Assembly (NCBI GenBank): GCA_045638145.1
Contig: JAZUAU010000015.1
Coordinates: 62,001-126,000, forward strand
DNA from: SFWF01 sp045638145
GTDB lineage: Bacteria > Bacillota > Clostridia > Oscillospirales > Acutalibacteraceae
DNA: 64,000 nt
Direction: 5' to 3'
A model generated the notes under the pieces. The model did not search any database, had not been told where the DNA came from, and worked only from the letters and a program-made list of their open reading frames with translations. Below are positions 53,014 to 61,059 of the stretch, in pieces. Made by a program: the position numbers and the translations under genes. Every line of letters starts with the position of its first letter. Positions within the stretch are counted from its first letter, which is position 1.

Positions 53014-55530
53014 TTATTCGTTTTGACCTCCATCGGTATTTTCAGAATTCTCTCCGCTTTCCTCTTCGGGCTTCGGTTTGGGATTTAGATAATCATAAAT
53101 TTCTTCCTCGGTATCTGCGGTAATTACATTTCCTTGATGCTCTGAGCAAGAGCTCTGTCCGCTGAGCTTATACCATCCGTATCCGCCAACCGGACAGGCA
53201 TCGGTCGCGAGCCGTCCAGTTTCCTTGCAGTAAAGTCTGCACTGGGTATATCTACTTTCCTCAAAAGACTTTTCGGGCAGTTCTTTATGAATTTCACTCA
53301 TAACCTCGCCCCACATTTTAAGAGCGGTCTTTTCATAGGATTTTGTAATAGACTGGTTAGAATCGTATCCACACCAACATGATGCAACATAATACGGTGT
53401 TCCACCAGCAAACCAAAGGTCATTTGCGTATTCACCAGAGTTTGATGTACCAGTCTTTGCATACACCGGCATATTAGACATGTAGTCGTTTAACATATAA
53501 CCGGTTGCGTCGCTTACGGTAACTACATTGCGAAGCAGATGATTCATTATAAGCGCCGTATCTTCACTGAGCGCAACAGACGGTGCTCTCTCGTTTGAAG
53601 CTATAAGCTCGCCGTATCTGTCGTATATAGAAACAAAGGTTGTAGGCTCATAGTAAAGCCCCTTATTTCCGAAGACAGAGAACGCCGCCGCACTTTCAAG
53701 GGTAGTCATGCCACCGTTAGTACCACCCATTCCGAGAGAAGAGTAGTTGGCATCGGCCTTAGGATTAAGGTTGCTGAGCTTCAGATTATCGGTTACAAAA
53801 TCGAATGCGCGCTGAGGTGTGAGTAGGTCTATAAGTGCTACGGGGATGGTATTCACAGAACGCCTGAGCGCATATTCCATAAGCATATTGCCCTTAAATC
53901 CGTCATACCAGTTTTCGGGCGACCATTCGTATTCCTTACCTTCGTAGTAAACAGTTTTCTTATCCTCCATGATAGAGGAATAATTGATAAGGTCATACTC
54001 TATCGCCGGCGCATATGCCGCGAGAGGCTTAATGGTTGAACCAGGCTGTCTTACCGACATTGTTGCACGGTTATAGCCTCTGTTGCCCGTCTTCTCGCCT
54101 ATTCCACCGACCATTCCCTTAACATTGCCTTCATAATCGAGTATCGTCATAGCGCCCTGCAGAGGTACACCATCCTTATTGGTTATGGCAAATTTGGGAT
54201 CGGTAAATACCTTCTCAAGGGTCTCCTGAACGTCAGGGTCCATCGTTGAATATATTTTATATCCGCCGTTATAGAAATCGGAAATTGCCTCTTCTCTTGT
54301 GTAGCCATTATATTTCATCAAGGCAACAATTACTTCTTCAATGAGAGCATCTACAAAATAACTGTTTATTTCAACATTTTCTCTGAGTGCATCAGAGTCG
54401 GCAACAACCCTAAGCTCTTCCTTTACAGCCTCATCATACTCATCCTCAGTAATAAGTCCCTGATCAAGCATCTCATAAAGAACATCGTTTCTTCTTTTAA
54501 CATTGTTTTCAGGGTTCTTGTCAGGACGGTAATATTCTGGCTGTTTTGTAATTGCGGCAAGTGAAGCGCATTCTGCAAGTGAAAGCTCAGAAACATGCTT
54601 TCCAAAATAATACTCTGCGGGAACGGCAACACCACACATTCCCTTACCCATAGCAATTGTATTCATATAGCACTCGAGTATAGTTTCTTTAGAATAATTT
54701 CCTTCAAGATATCTCGCGCGCATAATCTCTCTTACCTTACGACTGGCTTTTCTGTCATCATCGTCGGTAATATTCTTAACAAGCTGTTGGGTAATGGTCG
54801 AGCCGCCGAATCCGCTGCTTGATACGGGTATAACCATATTTGCAAAGGCTGCTATCGTTCTTTTCCAGTCAACACCGTCGTGTTCAAGAAAACGTTTGTC
54901 CTCTATCGCAACAAAAGCATTGGCAAGATTTTGCGGAATACCCGTATAGTCAGGGTCTTTTGCCGAAGCTTTCTCAAGGTCGTAACCTATCCATATACGG
55001 TTTTCTTCTCCGTGCAGACGCTGATACTCAACCCATTCACCGTTTTTGTCCTGAACATATATAATAGTGGTATATGACATTTCAAGATTGTTAAGATCTT
55101 CCTTCATTGTACCGTCTACAAAGGCAAAAACATAAATAAAGAACGTTCCTGCCACCATACAACCCGAAATAAGGAAAACGAGAAACACCGTAAGTATGCT
55201 CATCAGCACATTATTCTTATTTAATATCTTATGCTTTTTTTGGACCTTTTTATTTTTCGCTTTAGGCTTATCCACCTCAGCGTCTTCCGTTTCTTCAGAA
55301 AAACTGTTAAGGTCAAATACCGCAGAATCATTACTCGAAAGATCTACCCCCGAGTCTTCCTCGCTATTCACTGCATAGCGCTTTGCAAAATCCTCATAGA
55401 TTTCTATCGAAGATTCCCCAAAATTTTGAGTTGACGGATTTTCGTCCTCTTTTGATTTAGCGTTTCGTTCGCTATCGAAAAGGTCAAAATCATCATCAAT
55501 ATTGAAATTCTCAAAATCCTTATTGTCCAA
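53014..55530 (-). CDS. Class A penicillin-binding protein (bifunctional transglycosylase/transpeptidase)
   Basis: About 838 residues. A 100-residue acidic cytosolic region precedes one membrane helix (MSILTVFLVFLISGCMVAGT). The GT51 transglycosylase has AIEDKRFLEHDGVDWKRT, GFGGSTITQQLVKN and LECYMNTIAMGKG; the transpeptidase has the active serine in RQPGSTIKPLAAYAP, SVN in LRRSVNTIPVAL and KTGTSNSGEYANDLW. The C-terminal tail is Pro/Glu/Asn-rich. The start is probably TTG at 55530 behind GTGAGGTG; a GTG at 55539 overlaps that site. The long acidic cytosolic extension is unusual and may bind division partners. Confidence 0.95.
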   Translation of the reverse strand: MDNKDFENFNIDDDFDLFDSERNAKSKEDENPSTQNFGESSIEIYEDFAKRYAVNSEEDSGVDLSSNDSAVFDLNSFSEETEDAEVDKPKAKNKKVQKKHKILNKNNVLMSILTVFLVFLISGCMVAGTFFIYVFAFVDGTMKEDLNNLEMSYTTIIYVQDKNGEWVEYQRLHGEENRIWIGYDLEKASAKDPDYTGIPQNLANAFVAIEDKRFLEHDGVDWKRTIAAFANMVIPVSSSGFGGSTITQQLVKNITDDDDRKASRKVREIMRARYLEGNYSKETILECYMNTIAMGKGMCGVAVPAEYYFGKHVSELSLAECASLAAITKQPEYYRPDKNPENNVKRRNDVLYEMLDQGLITEDEYDEAVKEELRVVADSDALRENVEINSYFVDALIEEVIVALMKYNGYTREEAISDFYNGGYKIYSTMDPDVQETLEKVFTDPKFAITNKDGVPLQGAMTILDYEGNVKGMVGGIGEKTGNRGYNRATMSVRQPGSTIKPLAAYAPAIEYDLINYSSIMEDKKTVYYEGKEYEWSPENWYDGFKGNMLMEYALRRSVNTIPVALIDLLTPQRAFDFVTDNLKLSNLNPKADANYSSLGMGGTNGGMTTLESAAAFSVFGNKGLYYEPTTFVSIYDRYGELIASNERAPSVALSEDTALIMNHLLRNVVTVSDATGYMLNDYMSNMPVYAKTGTSNSGEYANDLWFAGGTPYYVASCWCGYDSNQSITKSYEKTALKMWGEVMSEIHKELPEKSFEESRYTQCRLYCKETGRLATDACPVGGYGWYKLSGQSSCSEHQGNVITADTEEEIYDYLNPKPKPEEESGENSENTDGGQNE

Positions 55531-55639
55531 AAAATTCACCTCACAAAAGAATTTTTAACTATTATAGCATATTTTACACAATAAATGGTAACAATTTTTT
55601 TACAAAACAAAAAATTAACAATTTAAAGGATGTATAGTG

Positions 55640-55948
55640 ATGAAAATTCTTCTTGCTACCCTAATGATTATGACCTCTGTGCTCTTTGGAGTTCGGGTGT
55701 TGAATGTTCCTCCTTCTAAAGAAACCGATGAAAAAAGAGAGCTTCCCAGTAACAACGCATCGGTAAAATTCGTTCTTAAATATTATGACGGTAACGTTTC
55801 CCTTTTCGAGGGCGATAATATTATTGAAACCTTCGGTGAGGTTAATTATTCAACACTTCCATTCGCTGATCGCGAAAGCCTCTCAAACGGTATTGAGTTT
55901 GATTCCATCGACGAAGCATATGACCTAATCGAAGATTTCGACGGTTGA
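55640..55948 (+). CDS. Small exported protein with BofC C-terminal-like domain
   Basis: 102 residues from the ATG at 55640 behind AAAGGA; a GTG lies one codon earlier. One N-terminal hydrophobic helix (signal or anchor) is followed by a short domain, KFVLKYYDGNVSLFEGDN, then LPFADRESLSNGIEFDS and DLIEDFDG. The y-lk-y-g / LP--D---L--GI pattern resembles the BofC C-terminal domain seen in many Clostridia membrane proteins, recalled and not searched. Divergent from the class A penicillin-binding protein; the DUF4364 promoter overlaps its stop codon. Confidence 0.7.
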   Translation: MKILLATLMIMTSVLFGVRVLNVPPSKETDEKRELPSNNASVKFVLKYYDGNVSLFEGDNIIETFGEVNYSTLPFADRESLSNGIEFDSIDEAYDLIEDFDG

Positions 55949-55973
55949 CATTTGAGATTTACCTTTGTATAAT
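55945..55973 (+). promoter_or_regulatory. Promoter of the DUF4364 gene
   Basis: TTGACA (55945-55950), 17 bases, TATAAT (55968-55973); the -35 box overlaps the TGA stop of the previous gene. Confidence 0.8.
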
Positions 55974-56002
55974 TATAAAAAGCAAAGGTAAGGAGGGCCA
56001 CT

Positions 56003-56551
56003 ATGGAACGCGACGCAATCTCCGCAAATGTTTCTAAAGGCGGTCTTAAAAATACAACGGAAATCAAAATTTTGGTGCTTTATCTTCTGATGAACGTCGG
56101 TGAGCCACTTCCCGCAAGTCAGATTGCGAATCTCCTCCATATAAACGGTATCGCCAACGCATTTGAAATAAGTGATGCATTTGCCCAGCTTTCTGACAAC
56201 GGACTTATAGACGAGCCCGAGGAATTTTCAGGTTGCTTTATGATAAATGCAAAGGGTCGCGACGCAGGGCAAACTCTGCAATCACGCGTTCCCTTCACTG
56301 TCCGCGAAAAATCTCTGACTATTGCTCGCAAAATGCTTGAGCGGAACAGACACATAAAGGAAACTGATATTACACTCGAACGTACAGAAGATGGAACTTT
56401 CATTACCTGTGCCGCGCTTGAGGGTAACAAGAGGGTTATGAGCTTTACTCTACAAGCCGCTGATGATGAGATGGCGTACCGAATGAAAGAAAACTTTCTT
56501 GATGATCCAGCCGCTATTTACCGTATCCTTATTGATATGCTGACAAAATAA
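56003..56551 (+). CDS. DUF4364 family protein, probable winged-helix regulator
   Basis: 182 residues; ATG with AAGGAGG upstream. EIKILVLYLLMNVGEPLPAS and FAQLSDNGLIDE look like a winged helix, followed by FTVREKSLTIARKMLERNR and the C-terminal module typical of DUF4364. Members are small cytosolic proteins in Clostridia thought to bind DNA; targets are unknown. Confidence 0.85.
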   Translation: MERDAISANVSKGGLKNTTEIKILVLYLLMNVGEPLPASQIANLLHINGIANAFEISDAFAQLSDNGLIDEPEEFSGCFMINAKGRDAGQTLQSRVPFTVREKSLTIARKMLERNRHIKETDITLERTEDGTFITCAALEGNKRVMSFTLQAADDEMAYRMKENFLDDPAAIYRILIDMLTK

Positions 56552-56701
56552 ATATTATTCTATTTTTAGAGCCAACATTGATAAAATGTTGGTTCTTTTG
56601 TCATTTTATGTTGACAAATGTCATAAATTTAAAGTATAATAATGTAAATGTTAAAGATTTTAATTGCACCATATTAAGAAACGAGATATTTTTATCATAA
56701 A
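56552..56701. other. Intergenic stretch after the DUF4364 gene
   Basis: Contains a short imperfect hairpin with a T-run (GCCAACATTG ... GTTGGTTC around 56571-56597) that may end the DUF4364 message. TTGACA at 56610 followed by TATAAT near 56636 is a good promoter match on the + strand, but no credible gene follows it before the opposing tRNA region. Confidence 0.4.
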
Positions 56702-56734
56702 AGCCAAGACAACTATGCAGTTTGTTTTGTCTTG
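56702..56734 (-). terminator. Terminator beside the duplicated tRNA end
   Basis: Minus strand CAAGACAA, 14-base loop, TTGTCTTG, then GCTTTTAT, placed directly after the partial tRNA copy as if it were the original tRNA terminator. Confidence 0.55.
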
Positions 56735-56917
56735 TTTGGAGCTGAAGATGGGACTTGATTCTTACCGCGCAATCGCGGATTCAGTCATTCGCGGCTCTAA
56801 CACTCCACCGGACGGTTATTCACTACCGCTCCTACTTCAAGTCCCGCTACATAAAAAATAAGACGGCGCAAGCCTTCGGCCTGTACCGTCTTATTTGGAG
56901 CTGAAGATGGGACTTGA
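56735..56917. repeat. Direct repeat of the tRNA-Thr 3' end, possible attachment-site pair
   Basis: TTTGGAGCTGAAGATGGGAC plus TTGA occurs at 56735-56758 and again at 56894-56917. The second copy is the last 22 bases of the tRNA-Thr gene plus two flanking bases; the first stands alone 159 bases away on the 3' side of the tRNA. The DNA between them carries no complete gene, only the tRNA terminator. A repeat of a tRNA 3' end is what integrases leave at attL and attR. Confidence 0.6.
56852..56895 (-). terminator. Terminator of tRNA-Thr(CGT)
   Basis: Minus strand AAATAAGACGG, 19-base loop, CCGTCTTATTTTTT, immediately after the tRNA. Confidence 0.85.
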
Positions 56918-56971
56918 ACCCACGACCTACTGATTACGAATCAGTTGCGCTACCGACTGCGCTACTCCAGC
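56896..56971 (-). tRNA. tRNA-Thr (anticodon CGT)
   Basis: 76 bases. Acceptor arms GCTGGAG and CTTCAGC, anticodon stem ACTGA/TCAGT around TTCGTAA (anticodon CGT), T arm GTGGGTTCAAGTCCCAT, CCA encoded. Confidence 0.95.
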
Positions 56972-57032
56972 ATGCCTAACAAGTATATCAACTTTTCATT
57001 ATTAAGTCAAGAAGAAAAAAGGAGAAATTAAA

Positions 57033-57422
57033 TTGTCGAACACAACCAGCAAACAAATTAAAAACTGGAAGCTAAGGCAGATAAGAAAAGAGCGTAATGT
57101 CACCCAGGAGGACCTTGCCTATGCCCTTAATATTACAAGAAGTTCTTATCAGTATCTCGAAACTAAGGGTGTACTTAGCGATGATATTCTTATGAAGCTC
57201 TCCCGTTTCTTCGATTTGCCTATGGAAGCTTTCATATCCGAAGAAAAGAAAGAAACACCTCATATTTTGAGAGCTCCCGATGCAAGAAGCGTGTATCAGA
57301 TAATTCTTTCGGAGGATAAAAAAAGACTACTTCTGGGTTATGATGCTCTAACTGAAGAAAATAAAAACAAAATCATCAAGTATTTAGAAGGCATACTAGC
57401 GGCTCAGCCTGAAAATCAGTAA
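57033..57422 (+). CDS. XRE-family helix-turn-helix regulator
   Basis: 129 residues from TTG with AAGGAG upstream. The HTH spans about residues 10-65: LRQIRKERNVTQEDLAYALN, SSYQYLETKGVLSDDILMKL and FFDLPMEAFI. The C-terminal half is helical and polar with no known domain. The next gene follows by 58 bases and may be in the same message. Confidence 0.9.
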   Translation: MSNTTSKQIKNWKLRQIRKERNVTQEDLAYALNITRSSYQYLETKGVLSDDILMKLSRFFDLPMEAFISEEKKETPHILRAPDARSVYQIILSEDKKRLLLGYDALTEENKNKIIKYLEGILAAQPENQ

Positions 57423-57480
57423 AATTCACACACTATAACTAACGCACTAATTTGAGGGCGCTTTTTAAAGGAATGATAAT

Positions 57481-57885
57481 ATGATAAAAACAGAAAAAGC
57501 TCTTGAATTCCATAAAAAAGGATTCAACTGTGCACAGTCGGTTGCCCTTCCCTTTTGTGAAGAGCTCGGACTTGACCCCATTTTGGTAGCAAAAGGTATG
57601 GAGGGCTTTGGCGCAGGAATGGGCGGTTATAATTTAACCTGTGGTGCGCTCTCGGGTGCAGTTTATATTGCAAGCATAATAAACTCCGACGGAAATATGG
57701 AAAAACCTTCTTCAAAGCGTGATACCTATGCTATTTGCAAGAATATTTGTGAAAACTTCAAAAAGGAATGCGGTTCTCATTTCTGCGGAGAAATTAAAGG
57801 TATCAGTAACGGTACTCCCCTTAAAAGCTGTGATGAGTGTATTGCCTGCGCTGTAAAGCTTGCAGAGAATATCCTGAAAAAGTAA
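57481..57885 (+). CDS. C_GCAxxG_C_C family putative redox protein
   Basis: 134 residues. The ordered cysteine motif that names the family is complete: FNCAQSV, GFGAGMGGYNLTCGALSGAV, an ICKNICENFKKECGSHFC segment and KSCDECIACAV. Members are proposed to bind a metal or cofactor and are common in anaerobes; the biochemical role is not established. ATG with AAAGGA upstream; terminator follows. Confidence 0.92.
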   Translation: MIKTEKALEFHKKGFNCAQSVALPFCEELGLDPILVAKGMEGFGAGMGGYNLTCGALSGAVYIASIINSDGNMEKPSSKRDTYAICKNICENFKKECGSHFCGEIKGISNGTPLKSCDECIACAVKLAENILKK

Positions 57886-57916
57886 AAAGTCGGTGCCGTA
57901 GCACCGACTTTTTTAA
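57882..57916. terminator. Bidirectional terminator
   Basis: AAAAGTCGGTGC, loop CGTA, GCACCGACTTTT, then TTAATT; shared by the convergent C_GCAxxG_C_C and AraC genes. Confidence 0.92.
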
Positions 57917-59130
57917 TTTATAAAGATTCCTTCTCTATACTCCGAAGGTGTTTTTCCCGTATGCTTTTTAAAAAGGCGGCAAAAATAATGCAGGTCAAGT
58001 ATTCCCGAGTGCTGTGCCACCGTCTGTACCTGGAGTGAGGTGCCCCTCAATAAGTTTTTAGCATATTCAATCCGCTTTCTGTTGACATATTCGGTAAGGG
58101 TCTCTCCTGTTTCCTTTTTAAAGAGGGCTGAAAAATAGTTTGGGCTTACATTGCTTTCCTTTGCTAAAACCTTCAAAGAAAGATCTGCCGCAATATCAAG
58201 TTCAATTTTGATTATGGTTTTCTGAACTATGGGGGAAAATTTTTTTACAGAATTATGTTTTACAAGTCTACAGTAGCTTCTGAGAATCTCGCGCATAAAC
58301 TCATGAGCCTCTGCAACGGTGCGTATTTCTTCTATTCTTATCGCAAACTCTGAAGATACGTTATTTAGATGTAACGGATGAACACCGCCGCTTTCGGCCG
58401 CTTTTCTGAAAAGAGTATTCATTATTATGCAATAATTCTTAATGCTTCTCAGTTGGTCGGAAATTCTACTTTCAAAAGCAACCGAAGAAATATTAGAAAT
58501 CATCTCGGTAGCCTTTCTTGTGTTTCCGTGTGCTATTGCCGAAATTAGCTCGTTTTCAAACGCATATCTCTTCTCCATATGTGTTGCTTCGTCGACACTG
58601 CTAGTAGAAACGGCACCTATACCGTCAAGTTTACGGTTGAAGGTTGCACTACGGCTCACTTCGACAAAAGAAAAATTCTCTGCGCCGTTCCATAAAAACT
58701 CAGCAAAGGTATTCACCATTGCAAAAATACAAGCATCATCACGAATAAGCGGAACAGTTGCATAAAAACGGCTAAGTTCCTTTAAAAGTCTTGGAGAAAG
58801 CTGCATTGCTTCGCCCTTTTCAAGTATCTGTTGTTCGGTAATATTTTGATTCAGATATGGACCGATAACGAAAAACTGCTCTACATCTCCCGGAAGCTCG
58901 AAAAGAATATACCGACAATTGAATGCATCAATAATATTATAAACCGTTCTTGGTCGAGCTTCGGGAAAATAGTCAAAAAGCTTTTTGTTCTTTTCTTCCT
59001 CATTAAATAACTCTCTGAGTCCGTAGTCCACGCTATCTACTAATGAGGCGTTGGGGTCAACTATTGTATTCTGCACCCTGCATCGGTCAAGCATTTTCCT
59101 CAGAAAACTGAGTTCATTATCATAATACAA
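57913..59130 (-). CDS. AraC-family transcriptional regulator of the GH2 locus
   Basis: 405 residues from TTG behind GAGAGAAG. The long N-terminal part has no obvious cupin (RTVYNIIDAFNCRYILFELP, then PGDVEQFFVIGPYLNQNIT), similar to regulators with a large sensing domain. The C-terminal 100 residues are a clear AraC DNA-binding domain: LKVLAKESNVSPNYFSALFK, GETLTEYVNRKRIEYAKNLL, LDLHYFCRLFKKHTGKTPSEY. It is divergent from the symporter and GH2 genes and probably activates them. Confidence 0.92.
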   Translation of the reverse strand: MYYDNELSFLRKMLDRCRVQNTIVDPNASLVDSVDYGLRELFNEEEKNKKLFDYFPEARPRTVYNIIDAFNCRYILFELPGDVEQFFVIGPYLNQNITEQQILEKGEAMQLSPRLLKELSRFYATVPLIRDDACIFAMVNTFAEFLWNGAENFSFVEVSRSATFNRKLDGIGAVSTSSVDEATHMEKRYAFENELISAIAHGNTRKATEMISNISSVAFESRISDQLRSIKNYCIIMNTLFRKAAESGGVHPLHLNNVSSEFAIRIEEIRTVAEAHEFMREILRSYCRLVKHNSVKKFSPIVQKTIIKIELDIAADLSLKVLAKESNVSPNYFSALFKKETGETLTEYVNRKRIEYAKNLLRGTSLQVQTVAQHSGILDLHYFCRLFKKHTGKTPSEYREGIFIN

Positions 59131-59361
59131 CTTCTCTCACCCCACTCCGACAGTTATTTTTACTAAAAATTTTCATCTTTCAATCACATTATAGTACAAT
59201 TTTAACTGTAATTCAACAGTTTTTAGCCTCATAATCATAATTTTGTGCAATTTTACATTAAAATTATGCTAACTGAATTATAATATATGTATTATAATAA
59301 AAACATACCCGTATTACGGGAAAAAATTAACCGAAATCGGTAAAAGAGAGGATTTGTTTGT
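59131..59361. promoter_or_regulatory. Divergent control region of the GH2 locus
   Basis: Intergenic DNA between the AraC gene (-) and symporter gene (+). TTTTGTGCAATTTT (59241-59254) resembles the candidate operators near 5701 and 21193. TATAATA words near 59279-59297 can serve as a -10 for the symporter gene, whose ribosome site is AGAGAGGA. Confidence 0.4.
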
Positions 59362-60933
59362 ATGGATAATAATCGCAAACCCCGCCCCTTTGGCATACGC
59401 GATAAGTTAGCGTATGCTGCCGGTGACCTTGGCTGTAACTTGAGTTTCGGCCTTAAGAGCACCGTGCAGACTTTCTGGCTTGTTTTCATGATGCTTGAAA
59501 CCGGTCTGTTTTCCATCCTACTACTGATCGTGCAGGTATGGGATGCTATCAACGACCCGCTGATTGGTTCTCTTATCGACAATGACAAGAAAAAGTATAA
59601 GATGGGCAAGTACAAGACCTACATCCTAATCGGTGCTATTGGTCTGGTGGTAGGCGGCGCTGCCGTGTTTATTCCTTTCCCCGGCGCTAACACTATGGTC
59701 AAGGCCATTCTGTTCATCCTAGGCTATGTAATCTGGGACGCAGCATACACCATGGCAAACGTTCCCTATGGCACCATGCTGAACATCGTTACCGACAAGG
59801 CTGAGGAAAGAGCTTCCTTGTCCGTGTTCCGCTCCATCGGCGGTGCAGTTGGCGGCATGGTACCTGGCATAATCCTTCCCATGCTGATCTGGAACAAGGT
59901 TACTTTCGATCCCGCAAACCCCACATGGTTCCTTGATAAAATTGAGATTCCCAAGGGCACAGAAAGTGCTTTTGCTCCTTTGAACTTCCTTACCAACCCT
60001 ACGACCGGCGAAGCTTATCAGCAGGGCGACAAGGTACTTAGTCCCCTGACCGGCAGCCAGATTGAAGTCCTTCAGGGCGAAAATGTGTTCTGGGCCGCAC
60101 TCATTATGGGCGTTCTGGCTTTTGTATTCTTCATGTTTATGATCAAAAACATTACCATTCGTGGTAACGAGTATGCCGAGCTAAATGCAGAAGGCGAAAA
60201 GATCAACCTTATCAAATCCTTCGGTACCTTCATGAAGAACCGTCCCGCTGTTGGCTGCACTATCGCTGCTATGGGTATGTTCCTTGGTATGCAGTCCGCT
60301 ACGACCGCAAATACTATTATGTTCGCTACCCACTTTGGTCAGGCTTCTCTGTCTGGTCTTGTTATGATGGTCGGCTTCCTGCCCATGTTCATCTTCATGC
60401 CCTTCGCTACCAAGCTGGTTAAGAAGTATGGCAAGAAGGAAGTTGCTTCCATTGGTTCCATTTCCGGCCTGATCGGCGGCGCTATTTTATGCATCTTCCC
60501 CCTTTGCCCTATGAATCTGCAGTTAATCGTTTACATGATCGGTCTGGTCTTCTTCGGTCTGGGCATGGGCTCCTACAATTGTGTTTCCTGGGCTATGATG
60601 GGCGATGCCATTGACTACCAGGAATGGAAGTTCGGTAAGCGTGAGGAGAGCGTTGTATATGCACTGCACTCCTTCTTCCGTAAGCTTGCTCAGGGCGTTG
60701 GCCCCGCAGCAGTTATTGCTATCATGGGTACTCCCCTGATCGGCTATGTTTCCGCTCTGGGTACCATCGGTCAGTCTGCAGAAACTGCAAGCAGACTGTG
60801 CTGGCTGGTAGCAGGCCTGTACATGTTCAGCGCAATTTGCCAGTTTGTTGGTGTTGCTCTGGTTTACAACATCGACAAAAAGACTCTGACAAAGATGACG
60901 GAAGAACTGGCTGCCCGCAAGAACGCAGAATAA
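59362..60933 (+). CDS. GPH-family sugar:cation symporter (MFS)
   Basis: 523 residues with about twelve membrane helices. GIRDKLAYAAGDLGCNLSFG, QVWDAINDPLIGSLIDNDKK, DAAYTMANVPYGTMLNIVTD and FGKREESVVYALHSFFRKLA are signatures of the glycoside-pentoside-hexuronide symporters (MelB, UidB, XynB-partner type). An insert of about 60 residues between helices 6 and 7 is longer than in MelB. It likely imports the glycoside cut by the GH2 enzyme next door. Its leucine codons are often CTG and it is more GC-rich than its neighbours. Confidence 0.93.
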   Translation: MDNNRKPRPFGIRDKLAYAAGDLGCNLSFGLKSTVQTFWLVFMMLETGLFSILLLIVQVWDAINDPLIGSLIDNDKKKYKMGKYKTYILIGAIGLVVGGAAVFIPFPGANTMVKAILFILGYVIWDAAYTMANVPYGTMLNIVTDKAEERASLSVFRSIGGAVGGMVPGIILPMLIWNKVTFDPANPTWFLDKIEIPKGTESAFAPLNFLTNPTTGEAYQQGDKVLSPLTGSQIEVLQGENVFWAALIMGVLAFVFFMFMIKNITIRGNEYAELNAEGEKINLIKSFGTFMKNRPAVGCTIAAMGMFLGMQSATTANTIMFATHFGQASLSGLVMMVGFLPMFIFMPFATKLVKKYGKKEVASIGSISGLIGGAILCIFPLCPMNLQLIVYMIGLVFFGLGMGSYNCVSWAMMGDAIDYQEWKFGKREESVVYALHSFFRKLAQGVGPAAVIAIMGTPLIGYVSALGTIGQSAETASRLCWLVAGLYMFSAICQFVGVALVYNIDKKTLTKMTEELAARKNAE

Positions 60934-60943
60934 TTTTACAATC

Positions 60944-60980
60944 AAAAATGTCCGATAGCTTCGGCCGTCGGACATTTTTT
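60944..60980 (+). terminator. Terminator after the symporter gene
   Basis: AAAAATGTCCGA, loop of 12, TCGGACATTTTTT. The GH2 gene downstream therefore likely has its own promoter. Confidence 0.88.
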
Positions 60981-61024
60981 GAAATAATTTATATTTTGTT
61001 TATACCTTAGGGTTATACTTATGG

Positions 61025-61030
61025 TATAAT
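61025..61030 (+). promoter_or_regulatory. -10 box of the GH2 gene
   Basis: TATAAT 30 bases before the ATG. No good -35 box lies at 16-18 bases, which suggests an activator, perhaps the AraC regulator at 57913. The repeated TATACC/GGTATA words just upstream could be its site. Confidence 0.45.
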
Positions 61031-61059
61031 TGTTTCAAATCTTTAATGGAGGCAAAATA

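Noticed and set aside
56664..56861. 65-codon + strand open frame over the duplicated tRNA end
   Set aside because: It runs through the tRNA 3' repeat and terminator hairpins, so it is chance coding across RNA-related DNA.
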